Assembly (NCBI GenBank): GCA_905480065.1
Contig: CAJQOV010000157.1
Span: forward strand, 1 to 10,140
Length of the DNA: 10,140 nucleotides
Source: an uncultured Gammaproteobacteria bacterium
Lineage (GTDB): Bacteria > Pseudomonadota > Gammaproteobacteria > UBA9214
Direction: 5' to 3'
The notes below the pieces were generated by a model that saw only the letters and a list, made by a program, of their open reading frames with translations, ran no database searches and was not told where the DNA came from. Both the position numbers and the translations under genes were made by a program. Positions 1 to 6,961 of this stretch are shown here, piece by piece; position 1 is the stretch's first letter, and every line of letters starts with the position of its first letter.

Positions 1-2
1 GC

Positions 3-152
3 TGCCAGGTCTTCTCGGGCGCAATAGGAAATTCTGACACCTTTCACCGATCATTTGAGGCAAAATATACGCCCTCGCAGGGATGCAACCCGATCAATGC
101 GGCAAGCAGGCTTATGCAGGTTCATCTATCCCCTGACCATAGGGCATTCTGA
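3..152 (+). other. Open frame from the left edge, possible 3' end of an upstream gene
   Basis: One plus-strand frame is open from base 3 to a TGA at 150-152, giving 49 residues that begin CQVFSGAIGNSDTFHRSFEA and end SPDHRAF. The other two plus frames close within the first 40 bases, and all three minus frames contain stops within the first 100. It could be the C-terminus of a gene starting left of the window. I do not recognise the peptide, and 49 open codons could arise by chance. The direction would suit the following plus-strand glycosyltransferase operon. Sequence to the left would settle it. Confidence 0.22.
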
Positions 153-289
153 TAATATATCCAGATAACGTGGCCAGATGGTTGTGGTTAGCAACCTCAT
201 TCCATCCCTGACGGAACGTACCCGAAGCAGACCATACTTGCCCAGAACATTCTGTTCACAATCTAATGTCGGAGAGCTGCTCGCAAACA
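153..289. other. Gene-free leader before the first glycosyltransferase
   Basis: No credible coding frame is seen here. The stretch is fairly AT-rich near 151-165. It contains a small inverted repeat, GGTTG at 180-184 and CAACC at 192-196, which could form a 5-bp stem with a 7-base loop and no T tract after it. I find no convincing -35/-10 pair. A promoter for the plus-strand operon may lie here or farther upstream. Confidence 0.3.
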
Positions 290-1042
290 ATGGAAAATGT
301 TAATTTACTCTGCCTAAAATGGGGTGATCGATATGGCCCGCATTACGTCAACGTACTTTTCCAGTCCGTCAAGCGCAACTTGAGCCGGCCTTTTCGACTT
401 CACTGTTGTACCGACGATGCCACGGGACTGCATCCGGATATTGAGGTCATCCCGTTCCCCTCCAACCCTGGCATCAAGCGCGGCTGGCCAGACATTCTTG
501 TAAAGCTCATGGTCCTGCAGGATGGCTTCGGCAACTTACAGGGAGCAACACTGTTCCTCGATCTGGACGTTGCTATCACAGGACCACTGGACTGCTTTTT
601 CGATTACATGCCGGGTGAATTCTGCATCATTCATAACTGGGTTCACTGGCGCAAGGCAATCCTGGGGAGACGACCAGCCGTGGGCAATTCTTCCGTGTTC
701 CGTTTCGAGGCAGGTAAGTCAGGCTACGCGTACGAAACCTTTCTGCGTGAAATGCACCGGGCAGAAGATCGCAGCAGCTTCAACACCGAACAGGCCTTCC
801 TGACCTACGCACTGGGCAATCCGCAGTGGTGGCCGGAGGCATGGGTGCAGAGCTACAAGTGGAACTGCCGGCCAGCGTTTCCTCTTAACCTGCTACGAAC
901 ACCGAAATTGCCGGCAGACTGCCGCATCCTGGTATTCCACGGCCGGCCAGATCCGGACGAAGCCATACTGGGCTACAAGGGTCGCAAGCTGCATCACCGC
1001 ATCCTTTCTGCCCCGTGGATCGCGGATTACTGGAAACCGTGA
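290..1042 (+). CDS. GT-A-like glycosyltransferase, family not assigned
   Basis: Probable cytoplasmic sugar transferase acting on a surface glycan. From the ATG at 290 it is 250 residues. Visible signs of a GT-A nucleotide-sugar transferase: an N-terminal strand VNLLCLKWG; a hydrophobic strand running into LFLDLDVAI, with the DLD at residues 91-93 in the DxD metal-binding position; an NSS at 133-135; NTEQ at 165-168; and near the C-terminus FHGRPDP (216-222), which recalls the HxxGxxKPW motif of GT8-type enzymes. There is no signal peptide or membrane segment. An upstream ATG at 266 would add eight residues but has no ribosome site; the 290 start has a distant GGAG (271-274), so the start is uncertain. 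It leads the plus-strand operon, 43 bases before the next gene. Donor and acceptor are unknown; a GT8-related family is a guess. Confidence 0.72.
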   Translation: MENVNLLCLKWGDRYGPHYVNVLFQSVKRNLSRPFRLHCCTDDATGLHPDIEVIPFPSNPGIKRGWPDILVKLMVLQDGFGNLQGATLFLDLDVAITGPLDCFFDYMPGEFCIIHNWVHWRKAILGRRPAVGNSSVFRFEAGKSGYAYETFLREMHRAEDRSSFNTEQAFLTYALGNPQWWPEAWVQSYKWNCRPAFPLNLLRTPKLPADCRILVFHGRPDPDEAILGYKGRKLHHRILSAPWIADYWKP

Positions 1043-1085
1043 ATCTTTCGGGCGAAGGCACTCGCCGCAAGACAAAAGGATCTTC

Positions 1086-2147
1086 ATGAAGGTACTACAC
1101 GTCTCTCACCAGCAATACAAGTATTTAGGCGCCAGAAATTACCTGCTCCCCGTGAGAGTAAATAATGGTTTCATAAGAAATAATCACGAAGTGTACTGGT
1201 TCAGTGACCGGGATGTTGCACGCGCCTCATCGTGGCTTCACACACGCAGCACAGGTATTGGTGCGTGCAACAGGAAATTCCTGCAGGCCTGCCATAACTT
1301 CATGCCGGATGTAATCGCACTTTGCTCGGCGGACATCTTGAGCCCTGAAACGATCGCAGAAGCACGAAAGATTGTCCCCAACGTTGCAGTATTCCAGTAT
1401 TACATCGATACCCTCTCTATCGAGCGTAACTTCGCCAACGTAAGCCGCAAGAAAAACGTCGTCGATATGACCTTTGTAACGACTGCGGGTGATGTACTAA
1501 AGCGCCTGTCAGGTGGACGCTCCAAAGTTTCCTTCATGCCGAACCCGGTAGATCCCAGTATCGACACACATAAATGCCATGAACGTGACGATCTGAGTAA
1601 TGATATTTTCTTTGCAGGCCATGTCGGCGGTAAATGGCAGGATGCTGACAATCTGCGAAACAGGGCTTATGAAATAATCCAGAGGGAATTCCCGCAAGCC
1701 CACTGCGCATTTCACAGCCAGGATATTCACGGCTATCTCTATGGTGCGAATTTCGTAAAGATTATGACTGATTCACGGATTGGGCTTAATTTCAGCCAAA
1801 AACACAAGAATGCCAGCCCCGGTCCGGGTGGTGAACTGTACATGTACTCATCAGACCGCATCGGGCTCTACCAAGGAAACGGCTTGTTGCTATTCTGCAC
1901 CAGCGAGTTCAATCTGTCGAATCTCTACGGCGCGGACACTCTGGTCGAAGTCGCAAGTGAGGCTGAATTCATTGACAAACTGAACTATTACCTCGAACAC
2001 GACCATGAAAGAAAAAAGGTTGCCAAAGCCGGCTACGAACTTGCCCATCGGGAATTCAATGAACGCCTGGTTTCCCAATATATGATTGAATCAACGCTTG
2101 GGATCACTTTCACACACGCCTACAAGTGGCCTACAACCACGTACTGA
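1086..2147 (+). CDS. CgeB/GT-B-like glycosyltransferase (Glyco_trans_1_2 type)
   Basis: A 353-residue protein with the features of CgeB-like GT-B glycosyltransferases. It opens with a Rossmann-type strand (MKVLHVSH). The middle has FMPNPVDP (150-157), like the inter-domain segment of these enzymes, and IFFAGHVGGKW (174-184) opens the second domain. The C-terminal half carries SSDRIGLYQGNGLLL (255-269), the typical nucleotide-sugar-binding stretch of this group, then a helical tail (residues 293-337). The start is well supported: AAAGGA at 1075-1080 sits five bases before the ATG. A short stem (GGCGA 1051-1055, TCGCC 1062-1066) lies in the spacer before it. The gene is visibly more AT-rich than the right half of the window and uses many AT-ending codons, suggesting acquisition by transfer. 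Only 10 bases separate it from the following GT10 gene, so co-transcription is likely. The sugar and acceptor cannot be read from the sequence. Confidence 0.75.
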   Translation: MKVLHVSHQQYKYLGARNYLLPVRVNNGFIRNNHEVYWFSDRDVARASSWLHTRSTGIGACNRKFLQACHNFMPDVIALCSADILSPETIAEARKIVPNVAVFQYYIDTLSIERNFANVSRKKNVVDMTFVTTAGDVLKRLSGGRSKVSFMPNPVDPSIDTHKCHERDDLSNDIFFAGHVGGKWQDADNLRNRAYEIIQREFPQAHCAFHSQDIHGYLYGANFVKIMTDSRIGLNFSQKHKNASPGPGGELYMYSSDRIGLYQGNGLLLFCTSEFNLSNLYGADTLVEVASEAEFIDKLNYYLEHDHERKKVAKAGYELAHREFNERLVSQYMIESTLGITFTHAYKWPTTTY

Positions 2148-2157
2148 AACACTTCCC

Positions 2158-3225
2158 ATGCCGGTCGATCAATCACGGTATTCCCTGCGCATAAAGATGC
2201 TGGGCAAGTACAAACCCGGGGGCGATGGCGAGGGCTGGCTGAAGTTTTTTCCCTCGCGCCGTCCTGTTTGGGGAAATTGCGAGTTTCTGTTTGACCGCCA
2301 CTGTCGTGACTATGACTGGCTGGTGGTCTACGATGACCTGCCCTCACTGGCCGGCGAGCGCCACACCCTATGGGTCGAGGAACTGGCCTGCCCACCAGAA
2401 AATACTTTGTTGTTGTTGACCGAGCCATCAGTGGTCAAGACCTATGGCCGCACCTACCTCAACCAGTTCCGGTGGATCTTGAGCACGCATGAGGTCTGGG
2501 CCTCGGGCAACCACCGGGGCCGCATTTTCCAGCAACCTGCGTTGTACTGGTTTTATGCCTCCACCTCGCCGCGCGGTGATTACGACACTCTGGTTGCCAA
2601 CGTTCCGATAAACAAAACCGCCGAATTGTCTACCGTCTGTTCCAGCAAGCGACATGGACATACCCTGCATCGTGCGCGCTACAATTTCACTCAGGCGCTG
2701 AAGGCGCGCCTGCCCGTTCTGGACATATATGGCCATGGAGTACGACCGCTGGTCGACAAGGCCGACGCCCTTGATCCCTATCGCTATCACCTGGCGATTG
2801 AAAACTATATGGGACTGCACCACTGGACGGAAAAGCTCTCCGATGCCTTCCTCGGCGCATGTATGCCGATCTACTATGGCTGCCCCAATGCCGAGGAATA
2901 TTTCCCTGCGGAGAGCTTTTTGCGTATTGATCTGGCCGACGTTGATGGCGCGGTGGAAATCATCCAGCGGGCGATCCACGACAGATTATGGGAACAGAAT
3001 CTTCCGGCAATTCTGGAAAGCCGTCGTCGAGTGCTGGAGGAATATAATACCATTGCCACAATCGTGCGCCTCGTCAACGAGCGGCATGCTACCAACCGCT
3101 GCATTCCGGCCACGCCAGTTCGCATCCAGAGCCGCCGGAGCCTGCACCGGCAGCTCCTGCCGGGGCTGCTCTATGGCATGGAAAAATTCTATGTACGCAC
3201 CCGCCACTTGCTAGACAAGTATTGA
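2158..3225 (+). CDS. GT10 family (fucosyltransferase-like) glycosyltransferase
   Basis: Probable glycosyltransferase family 10 enzyme, the family of alpha-1,3/4-fucosyltransferases that use GDP-fucose. From the ATG at 2158 it has 355 residues. The family signature is clear in the C-terminal half: YRYHLAIEN (208-216), WTEKL (223-227) and PIYYGCPN (237-244), matching the conserved LAFEN...TEKL...P(V/I)xxG core. The N-terminal half should hold the acceptor domain. The tail (about 325-355) is rich in Arg, Lys and aromatic residues, as in bacterial fucosyltransferases with membrane-associating ends. An upstream in-frame ATG at 2086 overlaps the previous gene by 62 bases. I prefer 2158 because the N-terminus then aligns with that of the neighbouring GT10 paralogue (SLRIKM against LVRINM, 9 and 8 residues in). 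No clear ribosome site is seen, so translation may be coupled to the gene ending 10 bases upstream. The fucose donor is inferred from the family only. Confidence 0.83.
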   Translation: MPVDQSRYSLRIKMLGKYKPGGDGEGWLKFFPSRRPVWGNCEFLFDRHCRDYDWLVVYDDLPSLAGERHTLWVEELACPPENTLLLLTEPSVVKTYGRTYLNQFRWILSTHEVWASGNHRGRIFQQPALYWFYASTSPRGDYDTLVANVPINKTAELSTVCSSKRHGHTLHRARYNFTQALKARLPVLDIYGHGVRPLVDKADALDPYRYHLAIENYMGLHHWTEKLSDAFLGACMPIYYGCPNAEEYFPAESFLRIDLADVDGAVEIIQRAIHDRLWEQNLPAILESRRRVLEEYNTIATIVRLVNERHATNRCIPATPVRIQSRRSLHRQLLPGLLYGMEKFYVRTRHLLDKY

Positions 3226-3238
3226 TGCCTGCCCGTAC

Positions 3239-4228
3239 TCAGGCTAGTGCATGGCGCATTCGGAACCAATAGCCGCGCAGGAAGCTGCGAAATGCCTTGT
3301 GCGAGCGCAGCGTCACAACTTTTTCGGCGCAACTTGGTTGATATAATCGTTTGGTCCAGTAAGTCGCCCACGCGAAAGGATTGTAGACATTCAGTATCCG
3401 GTGCCTGGCTTCCAGCATGGCTGCTTCACGATGAGGCGCCAAAGGCTGGTCGAGCAAACTTTCAATGCGACTCGCTATTGTCCCAAGATCGAGGCCATTG
3501 ATAGACAGCAGCGCATCCTCTGGCAAATAGTCACCAATATTCGGGCAACCGAGATAAACCGGGTAGGCCCAGCCAAGATAGGCATCAGCGAGCTTCTCTG
3601 TCCAGTAATTAGGTAGCACACTGTTCTCCAGTACCAGATGAAAGCGGTTGGGCAAAATCGCATCCATCTTGTCGTTGATCGGCTCAAACCCGCGGCCAAG
3701 GTGTATCAGCCGGTTTCCCAGTTTCTGCTTGAGACCCTCCAGCAATAGCAGGCGTTTTCTCTGTCCTTCTGTCTTGCTGGCATCCGAGCACACCACTGAA
3801 ATCCGGTTCTGTTTCTCGGGACAAGCCAGTGCGGCCAGGTGGTCGTAGCCGTAGCGGTAGCTGTTGCTACTCCTATCCAGTCCAACATGCCAGTTCAACC
3901 CCAGGGCACTAATGAAAAGATGCGGGTGATGCGATTCGGCATGGCTGTCCACCACTGAGCCGAACTGCCGGTAGAAGGCCTGAGGATAGAGCTTCTTGGA
4001 CAGGGGTTCACCGGCAATGAACAGGGTATTTTCCGGCGCGACCATGCAAGAGTCGCGTGGCCTGGCATTACCCAGTACCACCGCAAAATCCGCATGCCCG
4101 CCCTCTTCCGGATTAACATCAAAACGGATATTTTCCCAGCGCAGACTGCCGCCAGGGGTAAGCAGCTCCATGCCGCGGTGTGCACAATCCATGTTGATGC
4201 GCACCAGAATTTCATTCGTGCAAGTCAC
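3239..4228 (-). CDS. Second GT10 family (fucosyltransferase-like) glycosyltransferase, convergent paralogue
   Basis: A 329-residue GT10 protein, paralogous to the gene at 2158-3225 and transcribed toward it, with 13 bases between the stop codons. The signature is intact: FHLVLENS (196-203), YWTEKL (208-213) and PVYLGCPN (223-230). Shared blocks outside the core include APENTLF (64-70), matched by PPENTLL in the other gene. The C-terminus, RSFLRGYWFRMRHALA, is again basic and aromatic, which may help it sit on the inner membrane. The start is GTG at 4226-4228, supported by AGGAG six bases upstream. It probably adds fucose or a similar sugar to LPS or another glycan, perhaps at a position or linkage different from its paralogue; this is inference. 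It could be the distal gene of the minus operon ending at 4581, but a 352-base gap makes a separate transcript possible. No clear promoter is visible. Confidence 0.83.
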   Translation of the reverse strand: MTCTNEILVRINMDCAHRGMELLTPGGSLRWENIRFDVNPEEGGHADFAVVLGNARPRDSCMVAPENTLFIAGEPLSKKLYPQAFYRQFGSVVDSHAESHHPHLFISALGLNWHVGLDRSSNSYRYGYDHLAALACPEKQNRISVVCSDASKTEGQRKRLLLLEGLKQKLGNRLIHLGRGFEPINDKMDAILPNRFHLVLENSVLPNYWTEKLADAYLGWAYPVYLGCPNIGDYLPEDALLSINGLDLGTIASRIESLLDQPLAPHREAAMLEARHRILNVYNPFAWATYWTKRLYQPSCAEKVVTLRSHKAFRSFLRGYWFRMRHALA

Positions 4229-4234
4229 ACCAGA

Positions 4235-4239
4235 CTCCT
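4235..4239 (-). promoter_or_regulatory. Ribosome binding site fixing a GTG start for the second GT10 gene
   Basis: Read on the minus strand this is AGGAG, six bases before the GTG at 4228. It supports the unusual start codon over downstream methionines such as residue 13. Confidence 0.7.
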
Positions 4240-4427
4240 GTTACCAAGTGTTACGCCAAACGCGTTAATGACGGGCTGTAATTGAACCCGCCAGATCCGG
4301 AACGAAGCGTGAATCACCGCATTGCTGCTCATGTTTCTACGCATCTCTGGCACGCGCCGCGATCTGGTCAGGCAGTAACCGCCCTCATAATGCAGTTATG
4401 GAAAAACGGTAGCCACGCCGGGGCAGA

Positions 4428-4475
4428 CTCAGTCGGGCGACGCAGTCGAACTTCGGTGACGCCCGGCAGGCTGAG
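4428..4475 (-). terminator. Possible folded element, perhaps a terminator, downstream of the GT4 gene
   Basis: CTCAG at 4428-4432 pairs with CTGAG at 4471-4475. Inside it, TCGGGCG (4433-4439) pairs with CGCCCGG (4460-4466) with one G-T pair, leaving a CAGG bulge (4467-4470). The inner loop contains a further small palindrome, CGAACTTCG (4448-4456). The element begins about 105 bases after the GT4 stop on the minus strand. A short T run lies some 20 bases beyond, too far for a classical intrinsic terminator, so the role is uncertain. Confidence 0.3.
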
Positions 4476-4580
4476 CTGCGGATGAAATCCACCATCTTCC
4501 AGTCAGTATTGCATAACAAGTCTTGCCTGTTGTGCTTGAGCGAGCATCCGGATCAAAAAGATCCCGCCAGAATAGTGCCC

Positions 4581-5714
4581 TCACAAAACAGTCTTTCCGG
4601 AGTTGCCTGCCAGTTCACAATATAGCGCGAGGGTCTGCTCAAGCATGGCGGACCGTGAAAACGCCGGGCTTTCCGCTACCGGCTGCGGAGTATCGAGGAG
4701 CTGCAGGGTACACTCCAGCAAGGCGCGCGCATCACCGCGGGCCAGCCTCCCTGCCGGATACAATTTGCCGAGTATCTCGCCCACTCCACCATGGTCGTAA
4801 CCAATCACCGGCACACCCAGCGCCAGCGCCTCGAGCACGGTGCGGCCAAAGGATTCCGGTTTCGCAGAAAGCGACAGCACGATGTCGGAACTGGCATAGA
4901 TCTGTTTCATGTCCGCGCGCTGCCCGGTAAACGTAATCCGGTCCGCGATACCTTTCGCCACGACACGTTGCTGCAGTTCGCTGATGTACCGGTTCCGCGC
5001 CGGGTCAAGATAACCGACCACCAGACCATGCACATCACGGCCCTTTGCGACCAGAGCCGCCACCAGGTCAATGAAGTCCTCGTGCCCCTTCAGCCGCGTC
5101 AGCCGGCCCGGCAGCGTCAGCACCCTGCGCCCCTTCAACAACGGGTACTGGGCATACCATGCCTCAAGCCAGTCTGCAGCGGGTCGGTATCCGTATGGAA
5201 ACTCGGCCCGATCCACCCCGCGATGGATGGTGACAACACGCCGTGGATCGACGTCCGGGTAGTTATCCAGGATGTAGCGGCGTGCCGTGTCCGACACCGC
5301 AATCACCCGCTCGCCGCGCGTCATGATGCGGCTATAGGCGTTCACTGAATACAACCCATGCACCGTGGTCACGAAATGCGGACGCTGCGCTACCGGCATA
5401 CCGCGCCAAGCCAGCCAACCAATCCATGCCGGCATGCGTGATCGCGCATGCAGGATATCGACCTGCTCTTCGCGCAGGAAACGGCGCAGCCTGCTTACCT
5501 GTAGCAGGGTGAACAGCGATTTCTTCCCCAACGGCATCGTCACATGCACCGACCCATTCGCAACCAGTTGTTCAACCAACCGCCCGCCTGAGGAGACAAC
5601 GATCGAACGATGACCGCTGTCGACCAGCGCCTTGCCCACCTCGAGCGTACCGCGCTCGACCCCGCCACTTTCCAGCGCCGGCAGCAGCTGGACGACCGTC
5701 AGCCTTGCAGCCAT
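4581..5714 (-). CDS. GT4 family glycosyltransferase, LPS core type
   Basis: A 377-residue GT-B glycosyltransferase of family GT4, which transfers a sugar from a nucleotide donor and probably acts in LPS core assembly at the cytoplasmic face. From the ATG: GGVERG (17-22) near the N-terminus is the usual GT4 glycine-rich acceptor-side loop; TTVHGLYS (116-123) and VIAVSD (137-142) follow; the C-terminal domain starts at LPGRLTRLKGHEDF (201-214); and PESFGRTVLEALALGVPVI (286-304) is the donor-binding E-x7-E motif with Glu287 and Glu295. Length is normal for the family. A TTG at 5738 extends the frame by eight residues, but the ATG at 5714 (cat at 5712-5714) is the natural start and overlaps the end of the ELM1 gene by 16 bases, so translation is likely coupled. 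It is the last gene of the zinc finger-ELM1-GT4 operon. The specific sugar is unknown. Confidence 0.85.
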   Translation of the reverse strand: MAARLTVVQLLPALESGGVERGTLEVGKALVDSGHRSIVVSSGGRLVEQLVANGSVHVTMPLGKKSLFTLLQVSRLRRFLREEQVDILHARSRMPAWIGWLAWRGMPVAQRPHFVTTVHGLYSVNAYSRIMTRGERVIAVSDTARRYILDNYPDVDPRRVVTIHRGVDRAEFPYGYRPAADWLEAWYAQYPLLKGRRVLTLPGRLTRLKGHEDFIDLVAALVAKGRDVHGLVVGYLDPARNRYISELQQRVVAKGIADRITFTGQRADMKQIYASSDIVLSLSAKPESFGRTVLEALALGVPVIGYDHGGVGEILGKLYPAGRLARGDARALLECTLQLLDTPQPVAESPAFSRSAMLEQTLALYCELAGNSGKTVL

Positions 5715-6616
5715 TGGTCCACAATCCAGTCGGCGCAACGCGCCGCCTCGTTGAATGGCTGCGCCGGTGGCTGCAGCTCGCGTCCGGCGCGCCAGTCGGT
5801 CAGACGGACAACCTGCCCGCGCCGTACCAGGTCCTCAATCCCGCGTGCGAGGCGATCACCCGCCTTGCGGTACGGGACATCGATCAGGCCAACGGCTGCA
5901 CCCGAGGTGAGCGCCTCGTACACCATGGACACGCTGTCCGAGGTAACCCAGACCCGGGCGGCCTGTGCCAGCTGCACGGGCAGCCATTCCGGAGCGGTCG
6001 CCGAGACCGGTACGATATCCAGGTTTTCCTGCGGCTGATGTCCCAGCGCGCGGCCAAAACTGTCCGGCGTGCGCCGCGAGGTGGCCAGCTGCCAGTGGAT
6101 CTCCGGGTGGTGGGTGACGATCTCCCGCACCGCAGCGAGCACCGATTCATCCTGCCAGTTGACGTGTGCGGAAGGGCCACCTACCAGGATGAGCCCGCGG
6201 CGCGGATCATGCGCAGAGCCGGGCTGTACCCGGTTCAACACCCCCTGCGTTACCAGGATATTGTCTGCGTGGCGTGGACGATCATGGGCCGGGACCATGC
6301 ACAGGTCGAACCAGCCGTTCGGCAGGGTGGGTTTCATCAGTGCGATTACCTTGCCGCCGCGCATACGACGCGCATTGAGCATCGGCAGGTGGGTGGCGTG
6401 ACCGGCGCCGATAATCAGGTCCGGATCGGGCTTGTCCAGGCCATACGGATCATGTCCGCGTATACATTCGAGCATCCCCCGGCGGCAGTCGGCCGTGTGA
6501 AACAGGAAATCCTCGACCGGGACGCGCTGCTGCAGGGCAGCCAGCAGGCCTGCACTCTGGTTCTCATGACCGTGCTTGCCGTCGGTGAAGCGCCAGACGA
6601 CGATCGCTGCGGACAT
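5699..6616 (-). CDS. ELM1-family (DUF1022-type) protein
   Basis: A 305-residue member of the family named after the plant mitochondrial fission factor ELM1; bacterial members are found in or near LPS and cell-envelope gene clusters. Signature stretches: FTDGKHGHENQS (10-21), the family's N-terminal DGxxGHxxQ block; IIGAGHATHLP (68-78); LVGGPSAHVNW (144-154); and VTSDSVSMVYEALTSG (224-239), which resembles the donor-site region of GT-B glycosyltransferases. The protein is therefore plausibly GT-B folded and sugar-nucleotide related, but no reaction is established to my knowledge. No signal peptide or membrane segment is seen. ATG at 6614-6616 is 14 bases after the zinc-finger stop; there is no strong ribosome site, so coupling to the upstream gene is likely. 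Its end overlaps the GT4 start by 16 bases, a tight link suggesting the two proteins act in the same pathway. Confidence 0.86.
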   Translation of the reverse strand: MSAAIVVWRFTDGKHGHENQSAGLLAALQQRVPVEDFLFHTADCRRGMLECIRGHDPYGLDKPDPDLIIGAGHATHLPMLNARRMRGGKVIALMKPTLPNGWFDLCMVPAHDRPRHADNILVTQGVLNRVQPGSAHDPRRGLILVGGPSAHVNWQDESVLAAVREIVTHHPEIHWQLATSRRTPDSFGRALGHQPQENLDIVPVSATAPEWLPVQLAQAARVWVTSDSVSMVYEALTSGAAVGLIDVPYRKAGDRLARGIEDLVRRGQVVRLTDWRAGRELQPPAQPFNEAARCADWIVDQWLQG

Positions 6617-6630
6617 GAGTTGCAGTCCGG

Positions 6631-6858
6631 TCAGCCGGACTGGTCAACCAGGGTGTAATCAGCACCGCAATAGGGGCACTTGACCTTGCCGTTGGTTTCG
6701 ATGTCCAGGTAAACGCGCGGATGCGAATTCCACAGGCTCATGCCGTCCATCGGGCAATGCAGCGGAAGCTCCGCACGGGTGACCCGGTACTGGTGCTCGG
6801 CGTTGGGTTCGAGAAATGTCCGGCTGGCGGATTGTTCAGCGGTATGTGGATTGGGCAC
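6631..6858 (-). CDS. Small CHCC-type zinc-finger protein
   Basis: A 75-residue protein with a CHCC zinc-binding pattern: Cys35, His46 and the pair Cys61-x2-Cys64 in KCPYCGADY. This matches the zf-CHCC family, whose best-known eukaryotic relative is the NDUFS6 accessory subunit of respiratory complex I. The bacterial proteins are short, cytoplasmic and of unknown function. The first 25 residues look disordered and the finger fills the rest. The start is GTG at 6856-6858, supported by AGGAG (minus strand, 6865-6869) six bases upstream. It is the first gene of the operon with ELM1 and GT4, about 40 bases after a near-consensus extended -10 promoter. Whether it helps a zinc-dependent LPS step or is merely co-transcribed cannot be told. 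The family call is confident; the role is open. Confidence 0.85.
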   Translation of the reverse strand: MPNPHTAEQSASRTFLEPNAEHQYRVTRAELPLHCPMDGMSLWNSHPRVYLDIETNGKVKCPYCGADYTLVDQSG

Positions 6859-6864
6859 GGTATT

Positions 6865-6869
6865 CTCCT
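6865..6869 (-). promoter_or_regulatory. Ribosome binding site for the zinc-finger gene GTG start
   Basis: AGGAG on the minus strand, with six bases before the GTG at 6858. It decides in favour of this start. Confidence 0.75.
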
Positions 6870-6905
6870 GCTTGCCGTCGGGGCGACGATAGGCCTGTCG
6901 GCGGC

Positions 6906-6914
6906 ATTATAGCA
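6906..6914 (-). promoter_or_regulatory. Extended -10 promoter for the zinc finger-ELM1-GT4 operon
   Basis: On the minus strand the sequence reads TGCTATAAT, a perfect TATAAT (6911 down to 6906) with the TGn extension (6914 to 6912). No good -35 hexamer is visible at 16-18 bases, which is typical of extended -10 promoters. Transcription would begin near 6899 and give a leader of about 40 bases before the GTG at 6858. Confidence 0.6.
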
Positions 6915-6961
6915 AGGCCCTGTACGCAGCGGACCGTCCTGACGCACCCGGATTTCCTGGT

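Larger units (their letters stand above)
4229..4580. other. 352-base gene-free gap between minus-strand glycosyltransferase genes
   Basis: Short open frames here, for example 4282-4485 on the plus strand, have no ribosome site and no recognisable protein, so I treat the stretch as non-coding. It holds the ribosome site of the GT10 gene at its left end, a possible folded element at 4428-4475, and on the minus strand a run of five T (4402-4406) about 20 bases beyond that fold. I see no convincing sigma70 promoter. The gap also lies between the AT-richer glycosyltransferase block and the GC-rich block, so it could be a junction of acquired DNA. No direct repeats or insertion-sequence ends are evident. 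Confidence 0.4.

Noticed and set aside
2086..2157. Longer N-terminus of the first GT10 gene from the ATG at 2086
   Set aside because: It overlaps the previous gene by 62 bases, and alignment with the neighbouring GT10 paralogue favours 2158.
3206..3244. Terminator between the two convergent GT10 genes
   Set aside because: Only 5-bp stems are seen (ACTTG/CAAGT at 3206-3220 and GCCTG/CAGGC at 3227-3244), partly inside coding sequence and without T tracts; too weak to call.
4282..4485. 67-residue plus-strand open frame in the 352-base gap
   Set aside because: It has no ribosome site, no recognisable sequence and lies between two minus-strand genes; it is best explained as chance.
5705..6658. 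317-residue plus-strand open frame opposite the ELM1 gene
   Set aside because: It is antisense to a clear family member; long opposite-strand frames are common in GC-rich coding DNA and this one has no recognisable motif.
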